A stretch of DNA of 35,050 nucleotides from JBCBWG01 sp039817205 (GCA_039817205.1 JBCBWG010000002.1:1-35050), one strand, 5' to 3'; positions 16,162 through 24,235 are shown, numbered from the stretch's first letter. Program-made: numbers and translations. Notes: a model not told the origin generated them from the sequence alone.

Positions 16162-17258
16162 TGCCACTCGTCTCATCGCTTTTTGATGCAGCGGGTCCGG
16201 TCTTGCGACGGCTCGACCCGGAACGTGCCCACGCGTTGACCCTCAAGACCCTTGAGCAAGGATTGGTCCCGAGACCGAAACAGGTCGACCACCCTCTGCT
16301 TGCGACGAAACTGTTTGGGCTGACGTTGACCAATCCCATCGGCGTTGCAGCTGGCTTCGACAAAGATGCTCGCGTGCCGGACGCGATGATCGGACTTGGC
16401 TTCGGATTTACAGAGGTCGGAACGCTCACGCCACGGCCGCAAGAGGGAAATCCGAAACCGCGCGTTTTTCGGCTGACGGACGATCGCGCGATTATCAACC
16501 GCAACGGTTTCAACAATGCGGGACACGAGGCAGCCCTCGCGAAACTGCAATCCCGCCCGCGCGTCGGCTGCGTCGGGGTCAACATTGGGGCCAACAAGGA
16601 CAGTGAGGATCGCCAAGCCGACTATGTGAGAGGCATCACGGCGTTCTACGGCGTCGCCAGCTATTTCATGGTCAACGTGTCATCGCCGAACACGCCGGGA
16701 CTGCGCGACTTGCAGGCGCCCGAGACCATCGCGCAGTTGCTCGGCAGCGTCCTGCAGGAGCGCAATCGTTTGGCAGACCGAACCGGACGCAGGGTCCCAA
16801 TTGCCATCAAGCTCGCGCCCGATATTGCCACCGACGACCTGCCGCCGATGATCGAGAGCATTCGCAAAACGGGCGTGGACGGCATTGCAGTTTCCAACAC
16901 GACGGTTGCCCGACCCGCATCTCTCAACGCGTCGGCGCAAGTTGCAGCGGAAGCGGGTGGTCTTTCAGGCCGCCCCTTGTTCGACGCATCGACGCGTATG
17001 CTCGCACGCGTGCACAAGTTGACCGACGGCGCCGTTCCGCTGATTGGCATTGGCGGTATCGAAAACGCCGCGACCGGTCTCGCCAAGATCAAAGCTGGCG
17101 CGACCGCAATTCAGATTTACACGGGGCTCGTCTATGCGGGGCCGGAGCTTGCAGCCAACATCAAGGACGGCTTGGTCCGCGCGATCCAAAGCGAAAAGCT
17201 ATCCTCTGTCGCCGATCTGGTCGGGCGGGATCGAGACCGTTGGCTCGAAGCGAATTAG
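16161..17258 (+). CDS. pyrD: Dihydroorotate dehydrogenase (quinone), class 2
   Basis: PyrD oxidises dihydroorotate to orotate with FMN and passes electrons to membrane quinone in pyrimidine synthesis. The 365-residue protein has the N-terminal membrane-associating helix region (about 1-40) that marks class 2. It also has NPIGVAAGFDKDA (58-70) and the catalytic serine Ser175 in VNVSSPNTPGLRDL, where class 1 enzymes use cysteine. IGIGGIENAATGLAKIKAGA and IQIYTGLVY close the FMN-binding barrel. The start overlaps the DUF952 stop by one base. It ends before a repeat-rich convergent intergenic region. Confidence 0.96.
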   Translation: MPLVSSLFDAAGPVLRRLDPERAHALTLKTLEQGLVPRPKQVDHPLLATKLFGLTLTNPIGVAAGFDKDARVPDAMIGLGFGFTEVGTLTPRPQEGNPKPRVFRLTDDRAIINRNGFNNAGHEAALAKLQSRPRVGCVGVNIGANKDSEDRQADYVRGITAFYGVASYFMVNVSSPNTPGLRDLQAPETIAQLLGSVLQERNRLADRTGRRVPIAIKLAPDIATDDLPPMIESIRKTGVDGIAVSNTTVARPASLNASAQVAAEAGGLSGRPLFDASTRMLARVHKLTDGAVPLIGIGGIENAATGLAKIKAGATAIQIYTGLVYAGPELAANIKDGLVRAIQSEKLSSVADLVGRDRDRWLEAN

Positions 17259-17280
17259 ACCAGACACGGCCAAGCCGCCA

Positions 17281-17334
17281 GGCTAATTGGTCGGGCCAGT
17301 GGTCGGGCCAATTGGTCAGGCCAACCTGTTAGCC
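17281..17334. repeat. Three-copy 11-bp repeat inside an inverted repeat
   Basis: TGGTCGGGCCA occurs at 17288-17298 and 17300-17310, and a one-base variant, TGGTCAGGCCA, at 17313-17323. GGCTAA (17281-17286) and TTAGCC (17329-17334) enclose the set as a perfect inverted pair. It lies between convergent pyrD and the hydroxyacid dehydrogenase gene, so a bidirectional terminator is a reasonable guess, though there is no T-run. Confidence 0.6.
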
Positions 17335-17354
17335 AAATTTGTCAGCAGGGGCCG

Positions 17355-18341
17355 TCAGTCTGAGCCATTCGCTTTCAGAACTTCGGGGTTCACAACCAGG
17401 CGACGCTCAAGTGTGCCATCGAATGCTGCAATGATGTTTTCGGCAGTGGCGCGCGCCATGCGGTCCAGACACTCCAAGGTGTTCCCGCCCGCGTGCGGTG
17501 CGAGCAAGATCTTATCGCATGTAAAGAACGGATGATCGGGCGCTGGTGGCTCCCCATCGAACACGTCGGTCGCAGCACCGGCAATGTGTTCGCCGTCCAG
17601 CGCCTCGAGTAGCGCAGTCTCGTCGACGATCCCGCCACGCGCGCAATTGATGACAAATGCATGGCTGGGAAGCGCATCAAGTTCACGGCTGCCAACTAAG
17701 CCGCGTGTCTCAGCTGTCAAAGGCACATGCACCGAGAGAAAATCGGCGCGCGAGAGATGCTCCCGAAAGTCATCGACGCGCTCACACTGAAGCCGCGTTG
17801 CATCCTCCGGACCAAATGCGGGATCGGACACGATCACAGTCATGCCAAGCGCGCGGAGAACTGGCACCAGCGCGGAACCAATACGCCCCCCGCCGACCAG
17901 CAAAGCCGTGCGACCACCGAGGTCGACGCCAAAGCCATCCGGTCTTGAGCGGATCGTAAAATCGCCGTCGCGCGTCGCCCGATCGAGCGGCACGAGCTTC
18001 TTTGCAAGCGCCAACATGAACATCAGCGTGTGCTCGACGACAGACGTCTTGTTGGCGTCCGCCGTCACGGTGACCGGAATGCGATGCGCGGTGCAGGACG
18101 CGACGTCGATGTTGTCTGTGCCGACACCGTGCTTCGCAACAACAGTAAGCGATGGCGCAGCTTCGATGATGTCTGCCGGCAGCTTTGCAATCCGAACCGC
18201 CAACGCGTCCGCGTCCCGAGCTGCTTCCAGAATCGCACCATGCGGCGGCGCTTCGGGCAATTGAACGATGTCGAAACCTCGCGCCGTGAAAAGCTCGGTT
18301 GCAATCGGCGCCATCGGTTCGACCAAGACAACTTTCGGCAT
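17355..18341 (-). CDS. D-isomer-specific 2-hydroxyacid dehydrogenase
   Basis: This is an NAD(P)-dependent dehydrogenase of the PGDH/formate-dehydrogenase-like family. The 328-residue product has the dinucleotide-binding loop LLVGGGRIGSALVPVLRALG (147-166). The catalytic triad is Arg235 in NCARGGIVDE, Glu264 in VFDGEPP and His283 in LLAPHAGGNT. KHGVGTDNID (70-79) is the usual substrate-side loop. It lacks a C-terminal ACT or regulatory domain, so it is a short member and not classical SerA. The start at 18341 has AGGA nine bases upstream and lies 11 bp after the GNAT stop, so the pair forms an operon. Substrate is unknown. Confidence 0.9.
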   Translation of the reverse strand: MPKVVLVEPMAPIATELFTARGFDIVQLPEAPPHGAILEAARDADALAVRIAKLPADIIEAAPSLTVVAKHGVGTDNIDVASCTAHRIPVTVTADANKTSVVEHTLMFMLALAKKLVPLDRATRDGDFTIRSRPDGFGVDLGGRTALLVGGGRIGSALVPVLRALGMTVIVSDPAFGPEDATRLQCERVDDFREHLSRADFLSVHVPLTAETRGLVGSRELDALPSHAFVINCARGGIVDETALLEALDGEHIAGAATDVFDGEPPAPDHPFFTCDKILLAPHAGGNTLECLDRMARATAENIIAAFDGTLERRLVVNPEVLKANGSD

Positions 18342-18352
18342 GCGCGGATGTC

Positions 18353-18766
18353 CTAGCGATTCAGCCAACGGCCGTAAGTGACCACGTTCTGTCGTTCAAA
18401 GCCAAGGCGATCATAAAACGTCGTCGCAGCCGCGTTGTCGGTTCGAACCATCAGCTCGACCTTCGGGACGCCAAGGGCGCGCAACCAATCGCAGGCCGCA
18501 TCCATCATTTGATTGGCAAGTCCACGCCCACGATGGGTCGGGGCAACGCCCAGATAATAGATCCAGCCGCGGTGGCCATCCTCGCCGACCATCGCACTTG
18601 CAACGACGGCCGCGTCCACATGGCCGACGAGAATGGTCGAATGCGCGCCCAAGATCGCGCGAGTAATATCGGCATCGGGATCGTTCCAAGGCCGGGTTAG
18701 GCCGCAGGCATGCCAAAGCGCGATCAGATCCTGGCGATCGTCTTCGTCAAACGACTGAATGTGCAT
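18353..18766 (-). CDS. GNAT acetyltransferase, YpeA-like
   Basis: The 137-residue product is a GNAT-fold N-acetyltransferase. It resembles E. coli YpeA closely along its length, especially LWHACGLTRPWNDPDADI (17-34) and the acetyl-CoA loop THRGRGLANQMMDAA (77-91). TTFYDRLGFE closes the fold. Start choice is between the ATG at 18766 (preceded by GGAAGAGA) and other in-frame starts up to 18883; the shorter form matches the family. It is followed after 11 bp by the 2-hydroxyacid dehydrogenase. The acetylated substrate is unknown. Confidence 0.88.
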   Translation of the reverse strand: MHIQSFDEDDRQDLIALWHACGLTRPWNDPDADITRAILGAHSTILVGHVDAAVVASAMVGEDGHRGWIYYLGVAPTHRGRGLANQMMDAACDWLRALGVPKVELMVRTDNAAATTFYDRLGFERQNVVTYGRWLNR

Positions 18767-18888
18767 CACGCGTTTCTCTTCCATCACCGCTCTGCCGTGC
18801 ATGACATGTGGATAGCCTGTCGACGAGGTTGGTACGAATCGCTGATTCTTCTCCCCAGATTGATCCCGAACAGCCGGAGACACCGCCT

Positions 18889-19320
18889 ATGGATTATCGC
18901 GCGATGAGTGCGCGGGCTGCAAACCCGGCGCAAGTCAGACGCACCGCCAACCTGGTAATTTTGCGGGATGGTGAGGCCCTATCTGAGAACGCTGCGGACT
19001 TTCTTACGAAGCTCACATCCTACGAGGGCGAGAAGCCACTGACGACGCGAGAGCTTGAGTTCCTTTCAAGTCTCGTTGAGGGCTCGCGTAAAATTTCACG
19101 AGCCGGCAACTACGCGGCATCGCAGTTGGTGGCGTGCGTTTACGCGGAGCGCTCGAGCCTTCAATATTGGGAAGAGCAACGCGAAATCGAGCAGCTCGCC
19201 ACGTCGGAGCCGAGCGCTTTGACGGTGCGCCAGTGGAAGATGCTTATCGCCTTGGCGCGTCAGGTCGACATTATCGCTGCTGACGAATGGATCGAGTTGC
19301 CAGGTGCACTCGCCGCATAA
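18889..19320 (+). CDS. Conserved-looking hypothetical protein, 143 residues
   Basis: I do not recognise a named family. The product looks soluble and largely helical, with regular leucine and charged spacing in EDFLTKL-like and YWEEQREIEQLAT stretches, and no membrane segment or signal peptide. SRKISRAGNYAASQLVACVYAERSSLQYWEEQ is the most distinctive block. The start at 18889 follows GGAG by nine bases; a GTG at 18808 would add 27 proline-rich residues. Codon use looks like neighbouring real genes. It lies between the divergent GNAT gene and the convergent SDR gene, so it is probably a single-gene unit. Confidence 0.7.
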   Translation: MDYRAMSARAANPAQVRRTANLVILRDGEALSENAADFLTKLTSYEGEKPLTTRELEFLSSLVEGSRKISRAGNYAASQLVACVYAERSSLQYWEEQREIEQLATSEPSALTVRQWKMLIALARQVDIIAADEWIELPGALAA

Positions 19321-19328
19321 TGCAGGGC

Positions 19329-20093
19329 TCAATCGGCGGTCCAGCCACCATCGACGAGCAAGTTGATCCCCGTGACGAGCGCGCCGGCATCGGATGCCAG
19401 GAAAACGAGTGGGCCCATGATGTCCTCGACCTCGCCAACGCGGCCAAGCTTGATCTTGCTCTCAACCCACGCGCGGCGCTCCGGATCCTCGAACGTTGAT
19501 TGCGTGAGCGGGGTCCGAATGAACGTCGGACCGATCGCATTGACACGGATGCCGTGCGGACCTGCTTCGATCGCCATCGCTTTCGTCAACCCATCAATCG
19601 CGTGCTTGGTTGCGCAGTAGACGGTTCGCTCGATGCCGCCGACCTGTCCCATCTGCGATGACGTATGGATGATCGAACCTTTGATGCCGCCTGCGATCAT
19701 GCCTTTCAGCACGGCCTGGGCGACGAAGTAAGCGGCTTTGACGTTCACGTCCATGACAGCATCGAAATCGTCTTCGACGGTGTCCGTCATCGGGCTGTGG
19801 CGCGCGGTTCCGGCGTTATTGAACAAGACATCGAACGGTCCGAGCTGCGCGATGAGCGCACGGGTTTCTGCGATGCGCGTCACGTCCATCTCGCTGCACT
19901 CGGCCTTGAACCCTTTATCGCTCAAAGCGACGGCGTGGCGCTCAACGTCATCCAGCGTTCGGGCGGCGAGCACGACATGCGCACCCGCTTCTGCGAGTGC
20001 GACGGCGCCGGCGAGACCGATCCCGCGCGAGGCACCGGTCACAAGCGCACGCTTGCCGTCGAGCCGAAACGACGGCGTGGTTGGTAGCGTCAT
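19329..20093 (-). CDS. SDR family oxidoreductase
   Basis: This is a classical short-chain dehydrogenase/reductase of 254 residues. The cofactor loop VTGASRGIGLAG (18-29), the NNAG motif (92-95) and the catalytic residues Ser146, Tyr159 and Lys163 in YCATK are all present. The C-terminus GITNLLVDGG-like segment (here VTGINLLVDGGWTAD) is typical of FabG-like members. It is the last gene of a three-gene minus-strand operon; its ATG overlaps the maoC stop as ATGA. Together with a MaoC hydratase and an AcuI-type reductase, it probably oxidises or reduces a 3-hydroxyacyl thioester, but the substrate is inferred. Confidence 0.92.
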   Translation of the reverse strand: MTLPTTPSFRLDGKRALVTGASRGIGLAGAVALAEAGAHVVLAARTLDDVERHAVALSDKGFKAECSEMDVTRIAETRALIAQLGPFDVLFNNAGTARHSPMTDTVEDDFDAVMDVNVKAAYFVAQAVLKGMIAGGIKGSIIHTSSQMGQVGGIERTVYCATKHAIDGLTKAMAIEAGPHGIRVNAIGPTFIRTPLTQSTFEDPERRAWVESKIKLGRVGEVEDIMGPLVFLASDAGALVTGINLLVDGGWTAD

Positions 20094-20590
20094 TGTGGCG
20101 TTCCATCGGCTGCAAGCATGGCGCGGGTGACCCAGTCGGCAACCAGCGCAGGCTTGTCCGTCCCTGCGATCTCAACAGTGACCGTCCACTTCATCTGAAC
20201 GGTGCGCGCGTCCAAGCGATCAAGCTCGGCAAGTGTGAAGCGGCCGCGAACGCGACTTCCGGTTGTGACCGGTGCTGTGAAGCGCAGGCGATCAAAGCCG
20301 TAGTTGATGCCCATCACCGCGTCCGAAATATTGCCAACGGCCTCCGCGCGAAACTGTGAGATTAAGGACAGGACCAGAAACCCGTGCGCAATCGTCGAAC
20401 CAAAAGGTGTAGCGGCCGCTCGGCCCGGGTCAACATGGATCCACTGATGGTCGCCGCTGACGGCTGCGAACCGATCGACTAAGTCCTGATCAATCGTCAC
20501 CCAGTTCGAAACGCCGAGGTCTGAACCAACATGGTCCTGGAGCTCAGCGGTCGTTATGCCCGGCAGATCTGAAGAATTAAGCGCGGACAT
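20090..20590 (-). CDS. MaoC-like dehydratase / (R)-specific enoyl-CoA hydratase family
   Basis: The 166-residue protein has a single hot-dog fold with the MaoC hydratase motif: FAAVSGDHQWIHVDPGRA (41-58) with Asp47 and His52, followed by PFGSTIAHGFLVLSL (62-76). Such enzymes add water to trans-2-enoyl-CoA or remove it. NodN-type members share this shape. The start at 20590 overlaps the end of acuI by 14 bp, and the stop overlaps the SDR start. A second in-frame start at 20599 is possible. Its position in the operon implies one step in a short-chain acyl-CoA route. Confidence 0.9.
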   Translation of the reverse strand: MSALNSSDLPGITTAELQDHVGSDLGVSNWVTIDQDLVDRFAAVSGDHQWIHVDPGRAAATPFGSTIAHGFLVLSLISQFRAEAVGNISDAVMGINYGFDRLRFTAPVTTGSRVRGRFTLAELDRLDARTVQMKWTVTVEIAGTDKPALVADWVTRAMLAADGTPQ

Positions 20591-21572
20591 CGACCACAAC
20601 CCGGCCTTTGACCTGGCCCTTCAAGATGTCTTTGCCGAGCTGCGGCAGGTCGCCGAGCGTTGCCGGGACCATCATCGACTGCAGTTTGTCCATCGGCAGA
20701 TCGGATGCGATGCGTTTCCAGGCCTCGACGCGGTTCTCAAACGGCTGCATCACGCTATCGATTCCGAGCAGGTTCACACCGCGGAGGAGGAACGGGATCA
20801 CCGTCGTGCTCAGCTTGGGTCCACCGGCCAGACCGACGGCTGAGACGGACGCACCATACTTCATTTGCGGGAGGAGCGTCGCCAGCATGTCACCGCCGAC
20901 CGCATCGACACAGCCAGCCCAAACCTCCTTGTCGAGCGGACGGCCCGACGGCGTGTTGATCTCGTCGCGAGGGACGATGCGGGTTGCGCCAAGGCCCTTT
21001 AGGTAGTCGGCTTGCTCGGGCCGTCCCGTCACCGCTGCAACCTCGTAGCCGAGATTGGCGAGGATCGCGGTCGCGACGGAACCGACACCGCCAGCTGCAC
21101 CAGTTACCAGCACTTCGCCCTGCCCCGGCTTGAGGCCATGCCGCTCCAGCGCCATGACCGCCAGCATGGACGTGAACCCTGCCGTCCCAACTGCCATCGC
21201 CTGCTCGGCGGAAAGTCCGGTCGGCAGCGGCACCAACCAATCGGCTTTGACGCGCGCTTTTTCCGCATAACCGCCCCACCAGACCTCGCCAACGCGCCAG
21301 CCGGTCAGAACCACCGCGTCGCCGGCCTTGTAGCGACCATCGTCTGAGCTTTCGACCGTGCCGACGAAATCGATGCCCGGCACGTGCGGAAAGTTGCGCA
21401 CGAGGCCTCCCTGACCGTTCACACACAATCCATCTTTGTAGTTGAGCGTCGAATGGGTGACCGCAACCGTCACGTTTCCGTCCGATGGCAACTGACTGTC
21501 GTCGAGCGTCTGGATCGCCTGACTGATCGTGCCGTCTTCTGCTTTTTCGACGACGAGGGCGCGGAAACTCAT
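20577..21572 (-). CDS. acuI: Acrylyl-CoA reductase-like MDR oxidoreductase
   Basis: The 331-residue product is a zinc-independent MDR enzyme close to AcuI/YhdH, which reduce acryloyl-CoA to propionyl-CoA with NADPH. The match is seen in HSTLNYKDGLCVNGQG (40-55), FPHVPGIDFVGTV (61-73), GWRVGEVWWGGYAEKARV (91-108) and the NADPH loop LVTGAAGGVGSVATA (155-169). LLRGVNLLGIDSVM near the C-terminus is also typical. The start at 21572 is preceded by AAGGAT at good spacing. It heads an operon with maoC and SDR genes. A DMSP or 3-hydroxypropionate detoxification role is plausible, but no DMSP lyase or dddA gene is in the window. Confidence 0.88.
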   Translation of the reverse strand: MSFRALVVEKAEDGTISQAIQTLDDSQLPSDGNVTVAVTHSTLNYKDGLCVNGQGGLVRNFPHVPGIDFVGTVESSDDGRYKAGDAVVLTGWRVGEVWWGGYAEKARVKADWLVPLPTGLSAEQAMAVGTAGFTSMLAVMALERHGLKPGQGEVLVTGAAGGVGSVATAILANLGYEVAAVTGRPEQADYLKGLGATRIVPRDEINTPSGRPLDKEVWAGCVDAVGGDMLATLLPQMKYGASVSAVGLAGGPKLSTTVIPFLLRGVNLLGIDSVMQPFENRVEAWKRIASDLPMDKLQSMMVPATLGDLPQLGKDILKGQVKGRVVVDVRA

Positions 21573-21598
21573 GCGGGGCAATCCTTTTGTCACAGTGT

Positions 21599-21615
21599 TC
21601 ACCGCGATTCGGTGA
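21599..21615. repeat. Inverted repeat upstream of acuI
   Basis: TCACCG and CGGTGA are separated by five bases within 21599-21615, about 27-43 bp ahead of the acuI start. It could be an operator half-site pair or a leader hairpin. Confidence 0.35.
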
Positions 21616-21789
21616 CGGCGGAGGTTTGGTCTCTGCCTGATCGCAGCGCGAAAACGGCGCTCGTTCACAGGCGAACGGCGAAGTCGTAACAGCCAAAGAT
21701 CAATCGGGAAACCAAAGTTCAAAAGCGCTGGCGCACGATGGTCACTGGCAACGGAACCCAAGGCCCGGACCTCAAGCGCCATCGTGCGC

Positions 21790-22956
21790 TCAGCGGTTGG
21801 CCCGTCGGCTGAGGTCATGCGCCGCGCGAACCAAATTCGAGATGGTTTGGGGGCCAGCCTGCTCCGGGATGAGAGCAAACGAACCCTTCTGGCGCCAATA
21901 CGGACGCCAGAGTTGCTGCCACGTCGACAGATCGACGCTTGAAGCAGCACCATCGTTTTCGCCTGGCAATTCGTAACGACCCTGTTTGCCAAGCCAGGTG
22001 AAGGCCGCCGCCCAGACATGCTGCGGCGCCTCACAGTTTTCGGATGCAAGCAACTGGACGATGCTTGGAATCCCATCGTGATACGGATGCGGTCGCACTT
22101 CGAGCGTTGCGATCCGCCGCGCACCACGCCGGATACCAAACAGTCGGCACTGACCGGCGATGAGCTGCGGTGCATAGGATGCCACGCAGTTGTCCATCGC
22201 TTTGGCCTCCGCCTGCAGCTCCGACAGCGTTGTGATCGGAACGAACCGGTAACCGGCCGCACGCCCACCCGCGAGCCACGTATCGCGCAGGCCAGCGTCT
22301 CCCATCACAAGTTCGCTCTGGATGGCTGTCACCCAGTCGAGCGTCAGATCCGCCGCCCGACCGATCGACATCCGGTCGTTCCAGCGCCCCGGCAGCAGCT
22401 TTGCAGCCATCGCAGGCTTTTCGACCGACACCCAGGCGAAGAGCGCGAGCAATTCGACAGGTGCTGTGTTTGCACCGCCGCGCCCGACGCCCGGGATCTT
22501 TGCGACCCACTCTGCCACGGCTTCACCGGCAACGCGCTCAGCTGCCAGAACGCCTTGCAGCCAGCCGCCAACGTCCGCAACATCGTCCGGCATTTGTCCG
22601 ATAACCCGCTGACCAAACGCCTCGTTTGCGGGAAGATCATCCGGGAGCAATGCGATGAACGCTTCCGGCGGCAACTTCCGCATCCAGAATGGAACCCGGC
22701 AGGCTTTGGCGATGGCCTTCAGCGAAGCACCCTCAATCGCGAGGTCCGTTGCACGATGGCGATGACCACGCGCTCCAAACTCCGTTGCAATTGCGAACGC
22801 GGCCGCTGGAAAGCTGGTGATCAAGTCGCCCAACCGCTCGTTGCGTGTTGCAAGTCGGCGCAACCGCCGACGGTAGGTACGCCGGAACCGTGCGATAACA
22901 GCCTCACACTCAGCGGCCTTCCCATCCCGCAGTGTCATTGTGGTCGGAACGCCCAT
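21790..22956 (-). CDS. PcfJ-like protein
   Basis: The 388-residue product resembles PcfJ-domain proteins through its C-terminal half. The clearest signature is AKAMDNCVASYAPQLIAGQC (251-270), followed by LFGIRRGARRIATLEVRP, the pattern of a conserved Met-x-Asn-Cys-Val block and two beta strands. The N-terminal half is rich in Ala and Arg (RFRRTYRRRLRRLATRNERL near 23-42) and has no motif I know. PcfJ was named from a conjugative plasmid, but function is unknown. The start at 22956 has GGAGG seven bases upstream; the next upstream codon is TTG. No conjugation genes are nearby. A 21-bp palindrome sits 37 bp upstream and may control it. Confidence 0.72.
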   Translation of the reverse strand: MGVPTTMTLRDGKAAECEAVIARFRRTYRRRLRRLATRNERLGDLITSFPAAAFAIATEFGARGHRHRATDLAIEGASLKAIAKACRVPFWMRKLPPEAFIALLPDDLPANEAFGQRVIGQMPDDVADVGGWLQGVLAAERVAGEAVAEWVAKIPGVGRGGANTAPVELLALFAWVSVEKPAMAAKLLPGRWNDRMSIGRAADLTLDWVTAIQSELVMGDAGLRDTWLAGGRAAGYRFVPITTLSELQAEAKAMDNCVASYAPQLIAGQCRLFGIRRGARRIATLEVRPHPYHDGIPSIVQLLASENCEAPQHVWAAAFTWLGKQGRYELPGENDGAASSVDLSTWQQLWRPYWRQKGSFALIPEQAGPQTISNLVRAAHDLSRRANR

Positions 22957-22992
22957 CGCTCCATCCTCCAAAATCGCGCACAGAATTATTAT

Positions 22993-23013
22993 CGCTTTTA
23001 ATTATTAAAAGCG
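22993..23013. promoter_or_regulatory. 21-bp palindrome between pcfJ-like gene and divergent ORF
   Basis: CGCTTTTAAT (22993-23002) and ATTAAAAGCG (23004-23013) are perfect 10-bp arms around a single T. A second inverted pair, AATTCG (23015-23020) and CGAATT (23034-23039), follows. The region is far more AT-rich than its surroundings. The near-absent loop favours a protein-binding operator over an RNA hairpin. Confidence 0.6.
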
Positions 23014-23080
23014 GAATTCGAACGCTTGGAACGCGAATTAAAATCCGATTATCGAAGACAATCAGATCGTGATTTTTTTG

Positions 23081-23545
23081 ATGAACAATAGCCGCGAGCT
23101 AGCTTTAGGACCTGCCGAAAAACCTGGATCGTCGCCCAGCGCGGACAGGTGTCCCGTCACACGGAGCCTTTCGTTCCAGGCAAGCGTGCAGACGCTGGAG
23201 CGCGCAACACAGCTTGGCAGGTTTAAAGACGGTAAGGGCTTGTCAGGACGCCAGAAGCACCGGATCTACCGCATGCAGGCGCTCTTGAAGCTCATCATAT
23301 GTGCTCAAGTCTCGCTGCATCTGGTTTCGATCTCCGATCTGGTTATCGCGTCTGAAATGGGAACGAATAGGATCTCGCTCCAAGGTGACCACGACGGACT
23401 TTTGATCGTCGCCGACGGGCCGGCCGATCGTGTATCCCGTCTTTTTCTCTTTTTCAAGACCGATATGGCAGAAATTTGGAATTTAATTGAAATAGAAATG
23501 GCGCCCGCAGATATATACGCCTGTGATCGCAAGCCACGCGAATAA
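23081..23545 (+). CDS. Orphan hypothetical ORF, 154 residues
   Basis: I do not recognise this protein and am not sure it is real. From the ATG at 23081 (a GTG at 23069 is also possible) it encodes a product with a polar N-terminus, a hydrophobic LLKLIICAQVSLHLVSISDLV block (about 77-97), and a C-terminal stretch ending in MAPADIYACDRKPRE. The middle QGDHDGLLIVADGPADRVSRL could form a beta-alpha unit. Codon use is less GC-biased than in neighbouring genes. No good Shine-Dalgarno is visible. Its last 63 bp overlap the end of the convergent permease gene, which counts against it or implies the stop is further upstream in evolution. It may be a young or transferred gene. Confidence 0.35.
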   Translation: MNNSRELALGPAEKPGSSPSADRCPVTRSLSFQASVQTLERATQLGRFKDGKGLSGRQKHRIYRMQALLKLIICAQVSLHLVSISDLVIASEMGTNRISLQGDHDGLLIVADGPADRVSRLFLFFKTDMAEIWNLIEIEMAPADIYACDRKPRE

Positions 23546-24235
23546 GATGGTCCGAAATAGCTCTTCGGAAAAGTAACGACGTACGCTTTGGCCGAGCCAT
23601 AGGCCGACGAATGACGGCACGATGGCAAGCATCGAGATCATCGCCATTTCCGTGGTCATGATCGCATTGGCAAAGAGACCGGTTCCAAGCGTGGCGGTGA
23701 TGATCAGAAACGTCATGCCGAGCGCCTGGATGAACGTGTCCCGCTTCAGTCCAAGCGCCTCAAGGTAGAGAATGCCGGGCACCATGAACTGGCCGGTCGC
23801 GCCGAAGATAAATCCGGCCGAGCCGCCGATGACCGGCTTCAGGAACGGTTCGGAGCGGGCGGGCAGGGGCACCTTGTAGTTGGCGAGGCGCGACAACGCG
23901 TAGGCTGCGAGGAGCCCGCCAAACGCCAACGTTGCCACGGCCTGGTCGACACGCGCGAGAAAATGCGTGCCGATCAGAATTCCGACGATTGCTGCGAGCC
24001 AGAATGGCCAGAAACGTCCGAGTAGCGACCGGAATGCTGGCCCGTTTGTCGCCTGCCAAAGGTTCATTGCGACGCCTGGGACGATGAAAAGCGCCATCGC
24101 CGTTTTCAGTCCGAGTGCCGTGGCGAGCATCGCCAGCACGACGATCGGCAAGCCGAGCCCGACGATCCCTTTGACCAGCCCGGCAATGAAAAACGTGGCC
24201 GTAATCAGCGCGAGCGTCGTTGGGTCGGTCAGCAT
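23483..24235 (-). CDS. TauE/SafE family permease
   Basis: The 250-residue product is a polytopic membrane protein of the TauE/SafE (DUF81) group, linked to export or import of sulfite and organosulfonates. The repeated family pattern is seen: FFIAGLVKGIVGLGLPIVVLA near the N-terminus and GSAGFIFGATGQFMVPGILY in the second half, the two mirrored repeats of the fold. The protein has roughly eight hydrophobic segments. I chose the ATG at 24235 because the open extension to 24394 is polar and not membrane-like; no strong ribosome binding site is seen. It diverges from a GST gene, with 188 bp between. Substrate unknown. Confidence 0.86.
   Translation of the reverse strand: MLTDPTTLALITATFFIAGLVKGIVGLGLPIVVLAMLATALGLKTAMALFIVPGVAMNLWQATNGPAFRSLLGRFWPFWLAAIVGILIGTHFLARVDQAVATLAFGGLLAAYALSRLANYKVPLPARSEPFLKPVIGGSAGFIFGATGQFMVPGILYLEALGLKRDTFIQALGMTFLIITATLGTGLFANAIMTTEMAMISMLAIVPSFVGLWLGQSVRRYFSEELFRTILFAWLAITGVYICGRHFYFN

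Noticed and set aside
17288..17323. Three short direct repeats considered as a mini-CRISPR
   Set aside because: Units are 11 bp with 1-2 bp between them, so there are no spacers; no cas genes are present.
22018..23001. Long plus-strand frame of 327 codons opposite the PcfJ-like gene
   Set aside because: Its translation is cysteine- and arginine-rich with no motif. The minus frame has a strong ribosome binding site and a recognised family signature, so this is a shadow.
23018..23031. GAAC...GAAC pair considered as an alphaproteobacterial LexA box
   Set aside because: The two GAAC elements are 5 bp apart; the LexA site in this class needs 7 bp.
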